A DNA stretch of 64,000 bases from Termitomyces sp. T153. Its lineage: Eukaryota > Basidiomycota > Agaricomycetes > Agaricales > Lyophyllaceae. The stretch's first letter is position 1, and each line of letters opens with the position of its first letter. A model generated the notes under the pieces. That model did not search any database. It had not been told where the DNA came from and was given only the letters and a program-made list of their open reading frames with translations. A program made the position numbers and the translations under genes. This document shows positions 10,476 to 21,075 of this stretch, piece after piece. The stretch is taken from the NCBI GenBank assembly GCA_018296165.2, contig JACKQL020000070.1, positions 186,001-250,000 on the forward strand, read 5' to 3'.

Positions 10476-12609
10476 ATGATACCATGGCTCCTTCTCTTGC
10501 CACTCTTTACGCAAATCTCGGCGGCCGTTGAAAAGACACTTGGTGTCAGCCCTGCACTTCTCTCAAAATATGTACCCTTACCGTCTGGAAATTGGAAATG
10601 TCTGGATGGTTCGAAAGAGATCTCGTGGGCGTTCGTCAATGACGATTCTTGTGACTGTCTCGATGGAAGTGACGAGCCAGGTTGGTCTTGTGAAGATGGG
10701 AGCAACTGACCGCTGAAGTGTCACAGGAACCGGCGCTTGCCTGAACACGGAATTCTATTGTCAGAACAAGGGACATATTGGGGCATTTATTCCTGGTTCC
10801 CGTGTAAATGACGGTTTATGTGGTGCGCACATACTGTGTTATCAGTCATTATACAAACTCACCTAAGTCAAGAACCCCAATGCTGTGATGGGTCAGACGA
10901 ACGGCCTGGGGTGTGTAAGAACGTCTGCAAGGAGGCGAGTGAGGAGTATAGAAAGAAACGCGAAGAGGAACGGAAACTTCGGAAAACTGTGAGCCACCAT
11001 CAATTGAATTTGCCTCATGAACTTATATTGTTCCGCAGGCCTCTAAAATACGCTCAACATATATTCAATTTGCCCACAAGGAGAAAAAGCGACTCGAGTC
11101 TGTAATTGAGTCATTGGTTAAGGATATAGAGGTCAAGGAGAAAGAAGTCGCGCGTCTTAAAGGTTCCTCGATATACACTTCCCTTTCGACGCGTACTAAA
11201 CCCCTCCACAGAGATCGCGGATCGCACTGAATCCATTTCTCAGGCAGCTCTTGAACACAAACAGCAATCACGTATGTATCTCATCTCAGTCACAAATACC
11301 ACATCTCAAATCCCGCAGCACTCTATCAATCTATTCTGGATCATGCTGAGGCGCTCTCCGCCCTCCAACGCGAACACAAGAAGCATCTCGAGCGCGAAAA
11401 GGCACTCGGCGATATCCTTCACACCCTCCGATCCAACTATAACCCTAATTACCAAGATATGGCTGTCCTGGAAGCTGTCCGTGGCTGGGAAGAACTCGCT
11501 GGGCTACCACACATCGGCGAAGTCGAAGGCGGGGAGGCTGGGGACAACGTGCCATTGAAGGAGGAGCCACCGACGCCTAATAGTAATGATGATGAGAACC
11601 CATGGACACCGGAGCGTCTCAATAATGAATTGGATACTTTGTTGAACGCGGATTATATATCACTGCTTTTGGAGCATGATGAGCATATTCGTGCCCCTCG
11701 TGAGGATTCTTTATGTAAGTATTTCCCTCCCTCTATCGAACGTACTGACCATTGGTATAGTGTTTGATTTAACGGCTTATCTTCCAGATTCGCTCGTTCC
11801 GCAATATGAGGAGATCAGAGGGACACTCGTTTCTTGGCTGACAAAGCTAGGTGTTGTTCGGGGGGATGACACTGCGTCAAGTAAGGAGCAGCCTTGTTTC
11901 AACTGAATTTACCGGTCCGAATTTCTGTCTAGCCGAGTCTTCTCGTGCTCGTCAAAACTTTTTAGACGCCGAGAACTCTCTGAAGTCGGCCAGGGATGAG
12001 AAAAGGCAAGCAGAGGACGACCTTGCAGAAGTCTTCAACATCCACAGGTTCGGTCGTGATGGCGAATGGAAGAAACTCGACAACCATTGCATTCAGACCG
12101 ATCAAGGAGAGTAAGTATAGAAAAAGTCGTTTTGGGTATAACCTCCCTGACTCCTTGGTGCGACAGTTACACGTATGAGCTTTGTCTTTTTAAAGAGGCG
12201 AAGCAGATACCTAAGCACGGCGGCTCGACATTCAATCTTGGGTCAGTATCTTCCGCTAATTTTGTTGAAGTTTCCTTTGCTTGACTTGATTGGACAGACG
12301 CTTCGAATCATGGAATCCTGATGAGAGTATTAAACCCGGTGAGCCTGAATTCTACCAAAAACAGGTTTACAAGCATGGCACACGTTGCTGGAATGGACCT
12401 GAGCGCAACGTCATTGTAAGCACTTAGGTATCAATTCTTCTTTACCTGTTCTGATTCAATGGATGTTCTAGCTCCTACTCTCTTGCGGGACAGAGAACAC
12501 TTTGTTGTCGGTTGTGGAGCTCGAGAAATGTGAATACCAATTTACGGCCACGACTCCCGCACTGTGTCTTCCTTTGGACGCAGACAATGAGCCAAGAGAC
12601 GAGCTCTAG
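10476..12609 (+). CDS. GTB1: glucosidase II beta subunit (PRKCSH/Gtb1-like)
   Basis: Eleven exons: 10476-10680, 10727-10822, 10873-10988, 11039-11162, 11212-11271, 11319-11714, 11761-11880, 11933-12110, 12167-12241, 12298-12415, 12472-12609; 541 aa. Family knowledge: it is the non-catalytic subunit that holds glucosidase II in the ER and recognises mannose during N-glycan trimming in calnexin-cycle quality control. Seen: a signal peptide MIPWLLLLPLFTQISA, then GVSP, two LDLa-like Cys repeats (DDSCDCLDGSDEPG and QCCDGSDERPG), a coiled coil rich in E, K and R, an acidic middle, a C-terminal MRH lectin domain (YTYELCLFKEA to CGTENTL) and a C-terminal RDEL ER-retrieval signal. The ATG at 10476 is chosen because it opens the signal peptide. 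All introns are 46-56 nt. Confidence 0.95.
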
Positions 12610-13156
12610 GGAATTTATTCTGTGTAATAAAAGAAATGTATTTAAGAGGGACTGTGAATTAGAGGACTATGGGAAGAACAAATTCGAAGGACAGACCATT
12701 CGACCACTCTAGGACAGGACAGGACAAGTCATGTAATCGGTGTGTCGTCAATCTTTTCTTTTCTATAATCTTTTCTAGACAATCCAACAATAGTTGAGCG
12801 ACAATTTTTTTCACAAAACTGTCATTTCACATACATATGTACTTATCTTCCATCTTCTCTCGACTGTCAAATGTACCATAGCCTTTAGACTCGTTACGAA
12901 TCTCACGTGGTATGATACTTATTACTCTGTCCCAAACTCCGTCATCCTAAAAACACGGAGCTCTGACACGGATAAAACTTACTGCTCACAGGTGTTGTCT
13001 AGCACGACGGGAATTGTTGTCCTTCACTACCCATTGTCAGGAATTTTTCTATTTACCATGGTCAATGGAACTAATCTTACTCAGTGTGTAGTATCATGAT
13101 GAAACAACTGTAGAATCCTTCGCATTGTTGTTTGAGTGGCCCAGTCACCGTGCAAT
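12610..13156. other. intergenic region
   Basis: This AT-rich spacer lies between GTB1 and the acyltransferase pseudogene. No gene, repeat or structured element is seen. A short GGACAGGACAGGACA run follows the GTB1 stop at about 12711-12725. Confidence 0.5.
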
Positions 13157-14732
13157 ATGGACACCTTATCTCCCGAAGCTTACGCTTCTTTTCCCTTAAC
13201 ACTCTTCGATCGGCTCTTCGAAAGAACTACCTTTTTTGACCGGATGGCTCCTAGAAGGCAAGATCGACACGGATGCGCTTGCAGTGTCCTTAGCGGGCGT
13301 TACGACGAAGTGGCGGATATTAGCTGGTCGGTTGCAATCCATACAGGACGAGAATGATGTATGTAGCGGCTTGCATTAGTATCGATATATGGAACAAATT
13401 ACAGACGTCGTACTACAGGTTACACAGTGGCGTATCAAAATACCTTTGGGTGAAATACCTGACAACTACGAGACCTTCGCTCTCACAATATCGACTGGTG
13501 ATCACCCTCTGTCCCACTACGTGACTTTACCCATGCCCCTTGTTTCAAAGTCTCTTCCTCATGCCTTGTTCTTGAACCCATCCACGCCCCGCCAGTACAC
13601 CTTATGGGAGTCGGAAAGTCACCCCTTGACCTGTTGGCACGTCACACACCTCCCCGCAGATCCTTTGAACGGAGGAAAAGAATACACCTGTATCGGCTTT
13701 GCACGCTCGCATGGGATTTTCGATGGTGTGGGGGCAGCCACTATCATGCGTGCGTTAGTTTCTGAGATGAGAGGCGAGAAGTGGGCTGTGCCTCCCCTCC
13801 CGAAAAGCGGTTTCAATGAGAACCCTCTTCAAGGGGCGCTTGACGCTCGGATTGAAAATCATGAATCGCAAAGCAGTGCCAAGCCTAAAGATTACTATGG
13901 CTTTGTTAACTTGGGCGTCGCTGGTGCTGTGAAACAGGTTGCTTGGCACATGCGTGAACAGTGGTGGAAGGGTGCTGATCGTCGCGCCCTTATTATCCCC
14001 AAGGACGTTCTATTGTTTCTTACTAACACTGTACGTTCAGAAATCAGCCGTTGTTCCGACGGCGGTAGTTCAAGCCAAGTAACCACTGGTGACATCCTCG
14101 TAGCTTGGGTTTTGAAGGTATGGGTGGCCCATTGATTGTACCCACTTATCTTCATTCATAGATTCAATTCAGACAATATATTCCCAAGGCACCTCGCCGA
14201 AATCAGTCGTCCAATGCTCGAATTTGGCTTCCTTCCGCGATCTCCTAGCAGAAGACGACTCATCAATCCTCCACTATATCCACAATGCATTCGTACCTCT
14301 CCCATACCCAAGCATGACTGTCGTTCAGCTTAAGAACTACCCTTGACATGAGCTTTCACGCATTTCGCTGCGTCCCGGAATGCTCTGGCCATCTCTCACG
14401 TCATCTCGTCTTATGACGCACTCACGTCTACCACCGCGTTTCCCGCGAACCCAAAGGCGAATGAAAACATCGTCGTGTCCAATGTCTCTGCATCGCGCAT
14501 ATTAGAATCGGACTGGAGTGCTATAGCCGCCGTCCGGACACTGTGTGGGTACCGCTACCAATTGACGCCCAATGAGATCTTAGTGACTAATACCGTGTAT
14601 ATTGCGGGACGGCTGGAGGACGGAAGCGTAGTCTTGGATGTCAGTTTGAGTAAGGGGCGGATAGATTTATTGGTGAAGGAAGTACTTATACTCAAGGCAG
14701 TTGGGGAACAGTTTGATATAGAAGTTGTTTAA
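13157..14732 (+). pseudogene. BAHD/transferase-family acyltransferase, disrupted
   Basis: Three exons can be followed: 13157-13358, 13419-14117 and 14173-14732. Family knowledge: the HxxxD transferase family moves acyl groups from CoA donors to alcohols or amines of secondary metabolites. Seen: the N-terminal FPLTLFDRLFERTT, the active-site motif SHGIFDGVG (H-x3-D) and the C-terminal CGYRYQLTPNE. Three lesions break it. A run of six T at 13232-13237 shifts the frame by +1; five T would be in frame and continue into TGWLLEGK. A TGA lies at 14344-14346. One base is missing around 14353-14358, before the frame that reads through THFAASRN to the end at 14732. The first lesion alone could be a sequencing error; the other two cannot be explained by a GT-AG intron. 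It is probably a young pseudogene. Confidence 0.8.
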
Positions 14733-15479
14733 TGTGAGAAATATTCTCTCTTTGTATCGTTTTTGCTGTGCTTTCTATCTTTCTAGAGCTTTGTATACAA
14801 TCGATCATTTAGAACTCAGGCTTATGAAGCATACTCCATGTACCCAAGGTACATTTACCACTGTCTCAAACAAGTTAGTCGTACGTTATCATCTCCCAAC
14901 ATGCCAAATCAACTGAGGTGGTGTCTGCTGATCATTGAACCGTCCCGTCAAGTTGCTAGCTTTTCAGGACACATGTGATTAGCTGAGGATGCATATCAGA
15001 TAAGTGCATGGCGAGGATAGAATAATCATTATCAGCCCAGTGCAGTCCGCGTTTGCGCACCATTTCGACTTGGTCGATCGACCTTGTCACTTATATCGCT
15101 TGGAACACGTGCAACGGAAGCAGAACTGCGCCACGCGTAATACGCAGCTTAGACACTGACACAACACCCGCGAATCGGTTTTACTTTTTGAGTCTTTCTG
15201 AGACTTCCGATAGCCATCTGGCGCAGCTATGGTCTCGTTGGCGCAAGAGACGTCCCTCAGCGCGTCTGGAGAAGTCATTTTCCAAGCCCCTATTTCCTCC
15301 AGAACTTCGAGGACAGTTTTTCTCGTTTTTCTCGTCTTTCTGCGTTCCTTCGTTCGACCGTAGCTCCACAATGTCTCAAGAGAGACCGCTCGCGTCATAC
15401 GTTTGTCCTTACTTACACATGAGGTTTAAATAGGGGTGGAGCCTTGCGAGGGAGCATCGTCTTCCAAGCCTTCACAGCC
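14733..15479. other. intergenic region
   Basis: It contains the 3' flank of the pseudogene and the promoter of the ferritin-like gene. No gene is supported. Confidence 0.5.
15425..15432 (+). promoter_or_regulatory. TATA-like box of the ferritin-like gene
   Basis: TTTAAATA lies 48 nt before the ATG at 15480, a spacing compatible with a short 5' leader. The position is the only evidence. Confidence 0.4.
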
Positions 15480-16878
15480 ATGAGACTCTCCTGCCTTCTG
15501 CTCGTCACCTATCCAGCCCTCCTCGCTGGCGCAAATCCTCTTGAAACCTGGCAAAATTGGAATGCCGGGGATCCCAACGCTGGGGATCCCGCAGCCACTG
15601 GCGGCAACGTTACGGACCAGAATGGTTTGTCATGAGATTCTCGTCGGTTGTCTTACCTATTCTCACTCTTCACATGTGAATTATTGTGCAGATGTCAACA
15701 CGTTGAACTATCTTCTTAGTGTCTCCAACTTGCAGAATGCTTTTTACAAGCAGAATCTTGCAAATCTCGATGAGAATGCGTTCAACTCATCTGGCTATGG
15801 ACCGGAAGTTCGCAATAATTTCGCTCAAATTCAGCAAAATAAGCAGGCACAAGTCGATCTCCTGGCCCAAACTCTTGGCACCCAGGCGACACCGTACTGC
15901 AACTATGACTTGTGCGTTTGTTTTTGCCTCTGGTCTCACTTTGTTTCATATACATCTCGCAGCCATGTCACCAACGCCTCGAATTTTACGGCGACCAGTC
16001 AGGTCATTGAAAACATCGGTATTTCAGTCCCTTCTCTTTCCTCGAAATTACTTCTCAAAGATATCGCTGTAGGTACCTCGGCATTTGTTGGCTCGATAGG
16101 TGACATCTCTAACTCCACTCTACGAACGTGGGCTGCGAGCATACTGGGAAGCGATGCGCGTACGGCTAGTTACACGGCCTCTGTCAATGGAAATCAACCT
16201 TTCGATGGACCATTTGATGTGAGCTCTTACCACGCTTTCCCTTGTAAACTCGTCTCACATGTACTCCCTTCGCAGACACCCCTATCCCCCCAAGAAGTCA
16301 CCACACTAACTGGCCCGTACATTATCTCCTGCCCTACAAATAGCACAGACATTTACAAGCCTGGCCCCAACCTGACCATCGCCCAAAGTGGCAACGATGC
16401 GCAGTTCACATTCGATAATTCCTCGACGAATGGTCAGCAGCTCTACGCTGTCTTCCATCAAGGACTCAAGCAAACGTTCGTCCCCATCACTGACGGCGTG
16501 GCAGCGATTCCTGCGAACTCATCCGGGATCGTCTTCGCCGAGGTCACGAATAGCAGTACAGTTGCCGACAAAAACACCATCGTCGCCGGTCCAAGCTTCC
16601 TTAATATCCCTGTGTCCAACGGCTCCAATGGCACAGTCCCCGCTACTGGCCCCATCACGACCATTGCTTCTTCAGCTGCACCCATGACGTCCACTGCGTC
16701 CGTGTCGTCTTCTGCGGCGCCGTCGTCCTCTGCGGCATCGTCGTCCTCTGTGGCTCCGTCGTCCTCGGAACAATCGACAGTCGTGGTGACCAGCTCTGAA
16801 CAAAGCACTGTTGTCGTCACGGCCACCTCCCAAGAAAGTACCGTTGTCGTTACGGCCACTGCCAGTGCGTCTGCTTGA
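15480..16878 (+). CDS. secreted ferritin-like (Rds1-type) protein with Ser/Thr/Val-rich tail
   Basis: Four exons, 15480-15624, 15692-15911, 15963-16218 and 16276-16878, give 407 aa. Seen: a signal peptide MRLSCLLLVTYPALLAGA, a short spacer with a repeated NAGDP, then a helical ferritin-like segment (TLNYLLSVSNLQNAFY to QVDLLAQTLG) and a beta-rich remainder with many N-x-S/T sites (NSSG, NSST, NSTD). The C-terminal 75 residues are low-complexity Ser/Ala and end with three repeats of EQSTVVVT or a near variant. Family knowledge: fungal ferritin-like DUF proteins related to the stress-induced Rds1 are extracellular or wall-bound, of uncertain chemistry. No hydrophobic GPI tail follows the repeats, so attachment by a GPI anchor is not supported. 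Introns are 51-67 nt. Confidence 0.85.
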
Positions 16879-17453
16879 AGTGATGTAGCTGATACACCAT
16901 CATACGCATTCATCTCCTCTTGTTCAAATTATTATCGTGACTTTCGACTCCCGACGATTTGATTTTGGTCTTAGTAATTGTTTCTACGAACTGTTAGGAT
17001 CTATGTATATGTCTTGCGAAGTATTGCTTATTGTCATGTCACCCTACTCGGAAGGTCAGAGTCTCCTCTGGTCGACCTCTGTTAATTGTTTTTCTTTGCA
17101 TCAAATTTCCTTTGTCTTCCTTTTCACCGGTACGGCCTCGGTGAGCGCAAAAATTGATCATCTCGATCCATTGTTTTAGTACTACAGGGCCAGGTTTGAG
17201 GCGGCGCAGCGATACAATCGGAACAAGACAATAAGGTACAAATACTATTATTAATATAGTAGTGAGAAAAATTATACATAATTAGTAACTTTTGTTGTAG
17301 ACACACCTTGTTCTGTTTTTGGCTTCACCGCGATCGTCACCGAGCTCCTCTTCTTGAAACAACAATGCATTCGTATTGTAACAGAATCCTGAACTTACTG
17401 GACTTGTTTTCCAACCAGCATACCTTCTTTCAGCCGGTGTGGTCCGTCCAATA
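16879..17453. other. intergenic region
   Basis: No gene is supported. It contains the 3' UTR of the ferritin-like gene and the promoter of the F-box gene, with an AT-rich stretch around 17240-17290. Confidence 0.5.
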
Positions 17454-19149
17454 ATGTTTCCGAGATCGCTGAGAAGTAGTCGTACATCTCGCCGGACGGT
17501 CGGGATATCGTCGACTCGTGTAGTGCGCCAGCGACCTGCACCTGTATGGATTTCTTTCTTAACATACTAAAATGTCTCATTACTGAAAATCAATGTAGCT
17601 TCCTCCAACGCCGCTCCCTGCCTTACCGCCACCTGCCTTACCGCCGCCTGCCCTACCGCCGCCTGCCCTACCGCCGCGTGCCTTACCGCCACCTGCTTTC
17701 AGGCAACTTCCCTTCGAGATCCTAGATATGATATTTCATCACACAGTGGCACCCAATTTTCTCCTTGATTCTTCTCTGACTGCCGGACCAAATTCCCCCT
17801 GGTGCCATGCGAGAAATATGAAATTAGCCCTCGCATTGGTATCCCACACCTGGTATGCACCTGGAATCGCGTTACTCTACAAGGAGGTCGTATTTCGTCG
17901 ACTCAATCAGATTCCTGCTCTACTAGAAACCCTTGAGAAATCACCGTCAGTCTTTGGGGTCCTCGTCAAACAAATTACCCTCGATATGTTTGTTTCGCCG
18001 GACTATGGAGCCTCTTTCACCAGAAACATGCAACGCATCGTGAATTTGTGTCCTCGATTGGAAGGATTTATATACTCTTCTCCCTTCCCTCTTCCCACCA
18101 AAGCATTTTTTCCACAGTTGAAATCCCCATTGAGACATCTCCAAGTCGACGCATCCGTTTCTCCAACAGAACTATACGATCTCCTCAAATATACTCGAAA
18201 GAGCCTCGTATCTCTCTCAATACACGTACACGATCCTCCAGAACACTTCGCAACCCCGAAGATTTACTCACTCCCTCAGTTGGAAAGCCTCACTATCAAA
18301 ATCGCCTATGCTGGTGTCGACGCCTGGCCCTTACTCTCCCATATCTTAATTATGCCCGAGCTCCAGCGCCTAACGTTCGAGCTCTTCTCGGATCATGATT
18401 CAGCCACAGAGTGGTCTCTCAGCTGGAACTCAATGATCGAGCCCATAACTTCCTTCTGCGAACGCTACGAAAATCTTAAGTTCCTGAACATTAATCCTGG
18501 ATTCCGAAGAAAGGCGGGCGATGTGCAGGGTCTTCTCGATGCCTGTCCGAAGCTCGAGCATATCGTTCTCTACAACGGTGCCACCTTAGAATCCCACCCT
18601 ACCTTAAAATGGGTAGATATATGTACATCCAAGATGTTTGGGCCCGACGACGACTCAAGATGGATACATGATGCTGCGTTGAACCGTCTTCGAAAATCTG
18701 TAACTCCCATCACGTTCCCCGCGCTACAGGGTACCCGCCATCTCCACATATGCTCTCCTCGCCTCCTCGACATCGCAACGAAACTCTCCCCAGACTCCGT
18801 ACCGACCCCGAGCGAAGCATATGAACTCGATTTCCCTGGTATCTATGTCCGGCACGAGCATGGGTTCGCACTTACGGAGCGATACGTCGATGTCGGGGGC
18901 GAAATGTACGAAGATCCATTGTATCTGGATATCGATTACCCTCCCCACTGTGACACGGATGATGGTCGTTCGGATGGTACCACCTCCGCTTCTGAACGCT
19001 CCCTTGCGCGGCTGAGGAGAAGAGAGGTAGATGGGTGTGACGATGATTCGTTTGAGTCTTCGTCGCTCTCTTCGGAGTGTACGACAAGGGTGAATCTTCT
19101 GGATTCGTTCATTCACAATTTTCGCGCAGAGACGAGGACTAGACATTGA
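17454..19149 (+). CDS. F-box/LRR-type protein with N-terminal PALPP repeats
   Basis: Two exons, 17454-17543 and 17599-19149, give 546 aa. Family knowledge: F-box proteins bring substrates to SCF ubiquitin ligases; Agaricomycetes carry very large families. Seen: a 30-residue Arg/Ser-rich start, five pentapeptide repeats of ALPPP type, then the F-box-like FRQLPFEILDMIFHH followed by ALVSHTWYAPGIALLYKEV, and a long leucine-rich region of irregular repeats (LEGFIYSS, LRHLQVD, LESLTIKI, LQRLTFELF, LKFLNINP). The tail is acidic and Ser-rich. The first exon is chosen because the frame upstream of the proline repeats ends at a TAG that is also a 3' splice site; the 55-nt intron restores an ATG. A shorter start at the internal Met (17728) would lose the F-box. 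The substrate is unknown. Confidence 0.75.
17618..17692 (+). repeat. 15-bp coding minisatellite, five copies
   Basis: The unit CTGCCTTACCGCCAC and near variants occur five times head to tail, each encoding one Pro/Ala/Leu pentapeptide in the F-box protein. A 15-bp unit keeps frame, so copy-number change would lengthen or shorten the proline spacer without breaking the gene. Confidence 0.9.
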
Positions 19150-19520
19150 TCATTAGTCAACTGAAAGACTGGTCTGTGTAACATCTTCTAATTTCGTTCA
19201 TTTTGTAATCTAGTGGAGCTGGTTCCACTACAGCTGTCTCATGTTATTCCAAATCTTATGCCTTTTTCAATACCAATAGATCGTGGTCATGAACTCTAGA
19301 GTCAGAAATCCTTGAGCTTAGCTCTTGGAACAAAGTTCGTATTCGGCGAACGCCGTTCTCTAGCCCCATGCTTATAATATAAGCATATAAACAGCTATCT
19401 TATTTGCAAGGGCTGGTAACAATGTCAAACCTCTCCTATTGACCGTTTTAGGCTTTCAGGTTGACGATTGTAACGGTTGACGTAAACTGAAGTACTGAAG
19501 TACCTTTCCGATGTGGCTGC
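19150..19520. other. intergenic region
   Basis: No gene is seen in this 371-bp spacer between the F-box gene and the wax-synthase-like gene. Confidence 0.5.
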
Positions 19521-20889
19521 ATGCAACGTTCAACGTTCAACCCTGCGACAGCAATCGTGATGAAGCCTTTACTCCCCGTACTCTCATGTCTTGTAGTTCC
19601 AGAGATCTTCTTCACGCTCCTCATAGCTACTCGTCCCTCTTTCATCCTGCGGTTGTTAGGATCTCTGGCCCTTGTTTACACGACTTATTACGTGGCAGCA
19701 ACATATACAACGGGTGATGTTGCTCGAGACTGGGCCATTGGCAGCGCCTTGGGAACACAGCCATTCAGTGCGGTGATTCTGTTGTGGTTGACAGACCCAA
19801 TGAAGGAATTCAGATATACTAGTGATCCCAAACCCACTCCACTGGGGGAAAAAAGATCGCTGGGATCGAGACTTTACAAGGCATTATGTATACTCCTAAA
19901 TCTCCGTTTTGTTGGCTTGAACGTCCAAGTCCGTCATTGATTTAAATTTCGTATTTTTCGTCACCCTTACACCAGTTCTTCATAGCTTCGCCATATTCCA
20001 CAAGCTTTTCAGGGCACTCGGTCTCAATTCATCCAATCTCGCATTTTCCGGATATTGCAGTGCCTGCTACTGATAGATCTCGGACAGAGCTTCATCTATA
20101 CACACGCAGAGTTTTTCCTACAAGGAACCTCTGCGTTCCCCAGCGGCCTCCATGGGCATATTTTGCACTTTGTGTGCCAACTTTCTTGGGTGGCGTGCGC
20201 CTATGCCGGGTTGAAGCTGTTATATACAATCACTTCTCTGACCTGTGTGTCCATCGGGTCACCTTTGTTAGCAGGTAGTCCCGAGCAGTGGCCAGACATG
20301 TTCGGTTCATGGTCAGATGCATACACGGTGCGCCGAACTTGGGGGTAAGCGTTCGTCATCTAATTTTTCGAAAATTTGACTAATCGTGGATTGTCTCAAA
20401 GACGAGTATGGCATCAAAGCCTGAGTCGCGTAAGCCTCTTCGTTGACTTCAACGGTCAAATATTCATTTGTCCTTGAGTAGTATTGTTCCACACTAGGGA
20501 AGGTTGCAGCTCTCTCTTCAGGCGGATGTCCAGGGTCGTTTTTCTCCTCACAGATACAGGTCTGGGTCGCTTTCACGATTTCCGGGATCATACATTCCTT
20601 CGGTGACCTCATGATCGGGCCTCAGTTTACTGGCCGTTCTATACCGTTCTTCTTGATGAACGCGGCAGCAATCACGTTTGAAGATAGTATCTTTGCTGTG
20701 ACGAGGAAAATGGGATTGGCAGGCCAGACGAGAATATCGCGTGTTATTGGATACACGTGGGTTCTGATGTGGTTCAACTATTCTCTACCGACCTTCTATA
20801 CGTGGACATTGGAGGCTGGATTGGGAAAGGATGAGATGTTACCGTTCTCTCTTGTTAGGCTCTTGGTGCCTCAGCGTGTCAAACATTGA
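19521..20889 (+). CDS. wax-synthase-like membrane O-acyltransferase (MBOAT_2)
   Basis: Four exons, 19521-19928, 19986-20344, 20402-20429 and 20482-20889, give 400 aa. Family knowledge: wax-synthase-domain MBOAT proteins acylate hydroxyl groups of lipids or terpenoids at the ER; in fungi many serve secondary metabolism. Seen: multiple hydrophobic segments, WPDMFGSWSDAYTVRRTWG followed by RVWHQSL, and the block VAFTISGIIHSFGDLM with the conserved His, then GRSIPFFLMNAAAITFED. The third exon is only 28 nt and is fixed by frame and by the conserved Trp-His. No biosynthetic partners lie next to it, apart from a laccase immediately downstream on the other strand, so a cluster is not supported. Confidence 0.85.
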
Positions 20890-21075
20890 GATAGTATCAA
20901 TAATGGCTAGTAGCCTGACTACTCTTGAAGAGACGTATTAGAACATTTCCCAAAAGATATTCTTAGAGAAAACGACAACATTAAACAAACTACAAGATAG
21001 TACTGAAGACCAAAAATGTAACACCTTCCTTCGACCAAATAACAAGGCAGGCGAAACGGTGACGGCTCAGCATGC

